From assembly GCA_021767885.1 (NCBI GenBank), contig JAASSM010000103.1, positions 1-6,753 of the forward strand: a stretch of DNA of 6,753 nucleotides, read 5' to 3'. Positions 4,912 through 6,753 of the stretch are shown piece by piece. The notes under the pieces were generated by a model, which was given only the letters and a program-made list of their open reading frames with translations, did no database searches and was not told the DNA's origin. The DNA comes from a bacterium (lineage in GTDB: Bacteria > Krumholzibacteriota > Krumholzibacteria > LZORAL124-64-63). The position numbers were made by a program, and so were the translations under genes. Each line of letters begins with the position of its first letter. Positions within the stretch are counted from its first letter, which is position 1.

Positions 4912-6753
4912 GCGCCGCGCTGACCCCGCTGCCGCTGGAGCGCCTGCTGGTCTGGATCCGCCAGGAGCGCGCCGCGCGCGGCACCGTCTTCGGCCTGCAC
5001 GAGGACCTCTTCCGCGACCGGCTCGGCGGCCGGCCCTTCGCCCTGGTCCGCCGCGGCGAGCGCCTCGAGTCGCCGGTGGGCGTGGCCGCCGGCCCGCACA
5101 CCCAGCTCGCGCCCAACCTGGTGGCGGCCTGGCTCTGCGGCGCGCGCTACCTGGAGCTGAAGACCGTCCAGCGGCTCGACCGCCTCGACATCCCCCGGCC
5201 GTGCATCGACATGGCCGACGTGGGCTACAACTGCGAGTGGTCCCAGGAGCTGCCCCTCGACGCCAGCGCCGACCAGTACCTGGACGGCTGGGTGGCCATC
5301 CGCCTCCTGCAGCGCGAGGCCGGCGCCCTGGATCCCGACGCGCCCGGCTTCGTGATGGACCTCAGCGTGGGGTACGACCTCGACGGCGTCCGCAGCGCCA
5401 GGGTCCAGGGCTTCCTCGACCGCATGACCGTGGATTCGCGCACCGAGCTGGCCGCCCGCTGCGCCCGGGCGGAGGCCGTGTGGCCGGGTGCCGAGGAGAT
5501 CCCCCTGCCCCACCAGCTCGCCCGCGGCGTCACCCTCTCCACCATGCACGGCTGCCCGCCCGAGGAGATCGCGCGCATCGCCCGCTTCCTGATGGTCGAG
5601 CGCGGCCTGGACACCACGGTCAAGCTCAACCCCACGCTGCTGGGCCCCGACGCGGTGCGTGGCCTGCTTCACGACACCCTCGGCTTCGACGTCGACGTGC
5701 CCGACCAGGCCTTCGCCGGCGACCCGGACTGGGACACGGCCGTGGACCTGCTGCGCGCGCTGCAGTCGGAGGCCGCGGCCTGCGGCCGCGCCTTCGCGGT
5801 CAAGCTCACCAACACGCTGGCCTGCCGGAACCGCCGCGGCGTGCTGCCCATCGACGACGCGCCCATGCACTACCTCAGCGGCCGCGCCCTGCATCCGCTG
5901 GCCGTGCACACGGCGGCGCGCCTGCAGGAGACCTTCGACGGTGCGCTGGACATCTCCTTCGCCGGCGGCGCGGACGCGCGCAACCTCGCGTCCCTGGTGG
6001 CCGCGGGCCTGGCCCCGGTGACGGTGTGCTCGGACCTGCTGCGGCCCGGCGGGTACCAGCGGCTGCACCAGTACCTGGAGAACCTCGAGGCGGCCATGCA
6101 GGCGGCGGGGGCGCAGGACCTGGAGGGGTTCGTGATGCGGACGGCCGCCGCAGCCGCGAGCGCGGATGGCGACGGGGTCGTCCCCGGTGCGGCCGCTCGC
6201 GGTGCGGGCGCTCCCGGCGGGGGCGTTCCCGGCAGGGGCGCTCCCGGCGGGGGCGCTTCCGGTGGCGCCGCTCCCGATGGCGCCGCTTCCGATGACGCCC
6301 TCCGCGCCGCCGCCCTGGCCAACCTCCGCGCCCATGCCGCGCGCGTGCTCGCGGACCCCGCCTACCGCCAGGCGACCTATCCCGATCGCACCATCGAGAC
6401 CGATCGCGCGCTCACGGCCTTCGACTGCATCGCCGCGCCCTGCGCCCACACCTGCCCCACCGGCCAGGACGTGCCGGAGTACCTGCACCGCACCGCACGG
6501 GGCGACCTGGACGGCGCACTGGCCGTGGTCCTGCGGGACAACCCGCTGCCCACGGTCACGGGCATGGTCTGCGATCATCCCTGCCAGACGCGCTGCACCC
6601 GCGTGAACCTGGACCAGCCGCTGCGCATCCGCGACGTCAAGCGCACCCTCGCCCACCAGGCCGCCGAGCCGCCCGCGCCGCGGCCATGGGCGGACACCGG
6701 CCGGCGCGTGGCCGTCGTCGGCGCCGGGCCCGCGGGCCTGGCCGGCGCCTGGC
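4908..6753 (+). CDS. ygfK: YgfK flavin/Fe-S oxidoreductase ('putative selenate reductase subunit'), N-terminal 615 residues (partial)
   Basis: The gene begins at GTG 4908, overlapping the ygeW stop by 4 nt, and runs off the window; full YgfK is about 1,030 residues, so some 400 are missing. Residues 1-400 form a dihydroorotate dehydrogenase-like FMN barrel: SPVGVAAGPHTQLAPN (55-70), ELKTVQ (83-88), LSVGYDL (152-158), TLSTMHGCPPEEI (209-221), VKLNPTLLG (238-246), VKLTNTL (298-304), SGRALHPL (324-331) and SDLLRPGGY (375-383). Then comes a repeat-derived Gly/Ala/Pro linker (about 412-463), then a two-cluster 4Fe-4S domain with C507, C512, C516 and C555, C559, C563 (C-x4-C-x3-C and C-x3-C-x3-C). 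Last is the start of a Rossmann FAD domain, VAVVGAGPAGLAG (601-613). These are the modules of dihydropyrimidine dehydrogenase in another order. No strong RBS is seen, so translation probably relies on coupling to ygeW. The selenate reductase label is historical and weakly supported; electron transfer to or from a purine-related substrate fits the operon better (inference). The N-terminus aligns well with E. coli YgfK, supporting this start. Confidence 0.93.
   Translation, partial: MSAALTPLPLERLLVWIRQERAARGTVFGLHEDLFRDRLGGRPFALVRRGERLESPVGVAAGPHTQLAPNLVAAWLCGARYLELKTVQRLDRLDIPRPCIDMADVGYNCEWSQELPLDASADQYLDGWVAIRLLQREAGALDPDAPGFVMDLSVGYDLDGVRSARVQGFLDRMTVDSRTELAARCARAEAVWPGAEEIPLPHQLARGVTLSTMHGCPPEEIARIARFLMVERGLDTTVKLNPTLLGPDAVRGLLHDTLGFDVDVPDQAFAGDPDWDTAVDLLRALQSEAAACGRAFAVKLTNTLACRNRRGVLPIDDAPMHYLSGRALHPLAVHTAARLQETFDGALDISFAGGADARNLASLVAAGLAPVTVCSDLLRPGGYQRLHQYLENLEAAMQAAGAQDLEGFVMRTAAAAASADGDGVVPGAAARGAGAPGGGVPGRGAPGGGASGGAAPDGAASDDALRAAALANLRAHAARVLADPAYRQATYPDRTIETDRALTAFDCIAAPCAHTCPTGQDVPEYLHRTARGDLDGALAVVLRDNPLPTVTGMVCDHPCQTRCTRVNLDQPLRIRDVKRTLAHQAAEPPAPRPWADTGRRVAVVGAGPAGLAGAW
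6186..6290 (+). repeat. 15-bp tandem repeat (7 units) inside ygfK, encoding a Gly/Ala/Pro linker
   Basis: Seven degenerate copies of GGCGGGGGCGCTCCC begin at 6186, 6201, 6216, 6231, 6246, 6261 and 6276, followed by a decayed partial unit at 6291. The period is exactly five codons and in frame, giving pentapeptides such as GAGAP, GGGVP, GRGAP, GGGAS and GGAAP (residues 427-461). The outer units are more diverged than the middle ones, as expected of a repeat growing by slippage. It sits between the FMN barrel and the Fe-S domain, where a flexible tether would be tolerated. Confidence 0.9.

Noticed and set aside
4880..6295. Plus-strand open frame of 471 codons in another phase
   Set aside because: Its translation is Arg/Pro/Ala/Gly-rich noise, while the frame from GTG 4908 gives a clear YgfK match over its whole length.
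6166..6606. Separate small plus-strand gene of Pro/Ala-rich sequence over the repeat
   Set aside because: It reads the ygfK repeat in another phase and has no ribosome binding site or domain; the in-frame Fe-S cysteine motifs of YgfK cover the same DNA.
4752..6656. Open frame of 634 codons on the minus strand
   Set aside because: It is opposite ygeW and ygfK, is of biased composition, and its repeat segment is only the reverse reading of the ygfK tandem repeat.

Overview
The window is a very GC-rich stretch (over 70% G+C by eye, with C or G at nearly every third codon position) from a bacterial chromosome. It is packed with co-directional plus-strand genes. The phylum cannot be told from the sequence. 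It is not an enterobacterium, although four of the genes have clear counterparts in the E. coli K-12 xdh/yge/ygf region. No RNA genes, mobile elements or CRISPR arrays were seen.

Layout: (1) 1-122, the last 39 codons of an FAD-binding subunit of a molybdenum hydroxylase (xanthine dehydrogenase type). (2) 119-2404, the large molybdopterin-binding subunit XdhB with an intact canonical xanthine dehydrogenase active site. (3) 2401-3597, a YgeY-type M20 zinc hydrolase. (4) 3670-4911, YgeW, the orphan 'unknown-substrate' transcarbamylase. (5) 4908 to the window end, the first 615 residues of YgfK, a flavin/Fe-S oxidoreductase often annotated as a 'putative selenate reductase subunit'. Three of the four junctions are 4-nt stop/start overlaps (ATGA, ATGA, GTGA). 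The only gap is 72 nt between ygeY and ygeW, so this looks like a single operon that runs on past both edges.

In E. coli and many anaerobes ygeW, ygeY and ygfK accompany ygeX, a hydantoinase, a carbamate kinase (yqeA), ssnA and molybdenum hydroxylases. This gene set has been linked to selenium-dependent molybdenum hydroxylases and, more recently, to anaerobic purine/urate breakdown. The inferred logic here is as follows: the xanthine dehydrogenase interconverts hypoxanthine, xanthine and urate; YgfK moves electrons or reduces a ring; YgeY hydrolyses an amide/ureido-type intermediate; YgeW makes or phosphorolyses a carbamoylated intermediate, possibly giving carbamoyl phosphate for ATP. The individual steps of YgeY, YgeW and YgfK are inference, not shown by the sequence.

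The most unusual items are a 15-bp in-frame tandem repeat that adds a Gly/Ala/Pro linker between the two halves of YgfK, a classical XdhB sitting directly in a ygeY-ygeW-ygfK operon, and the ygeY-ygeW order without the usual ygeX between them.
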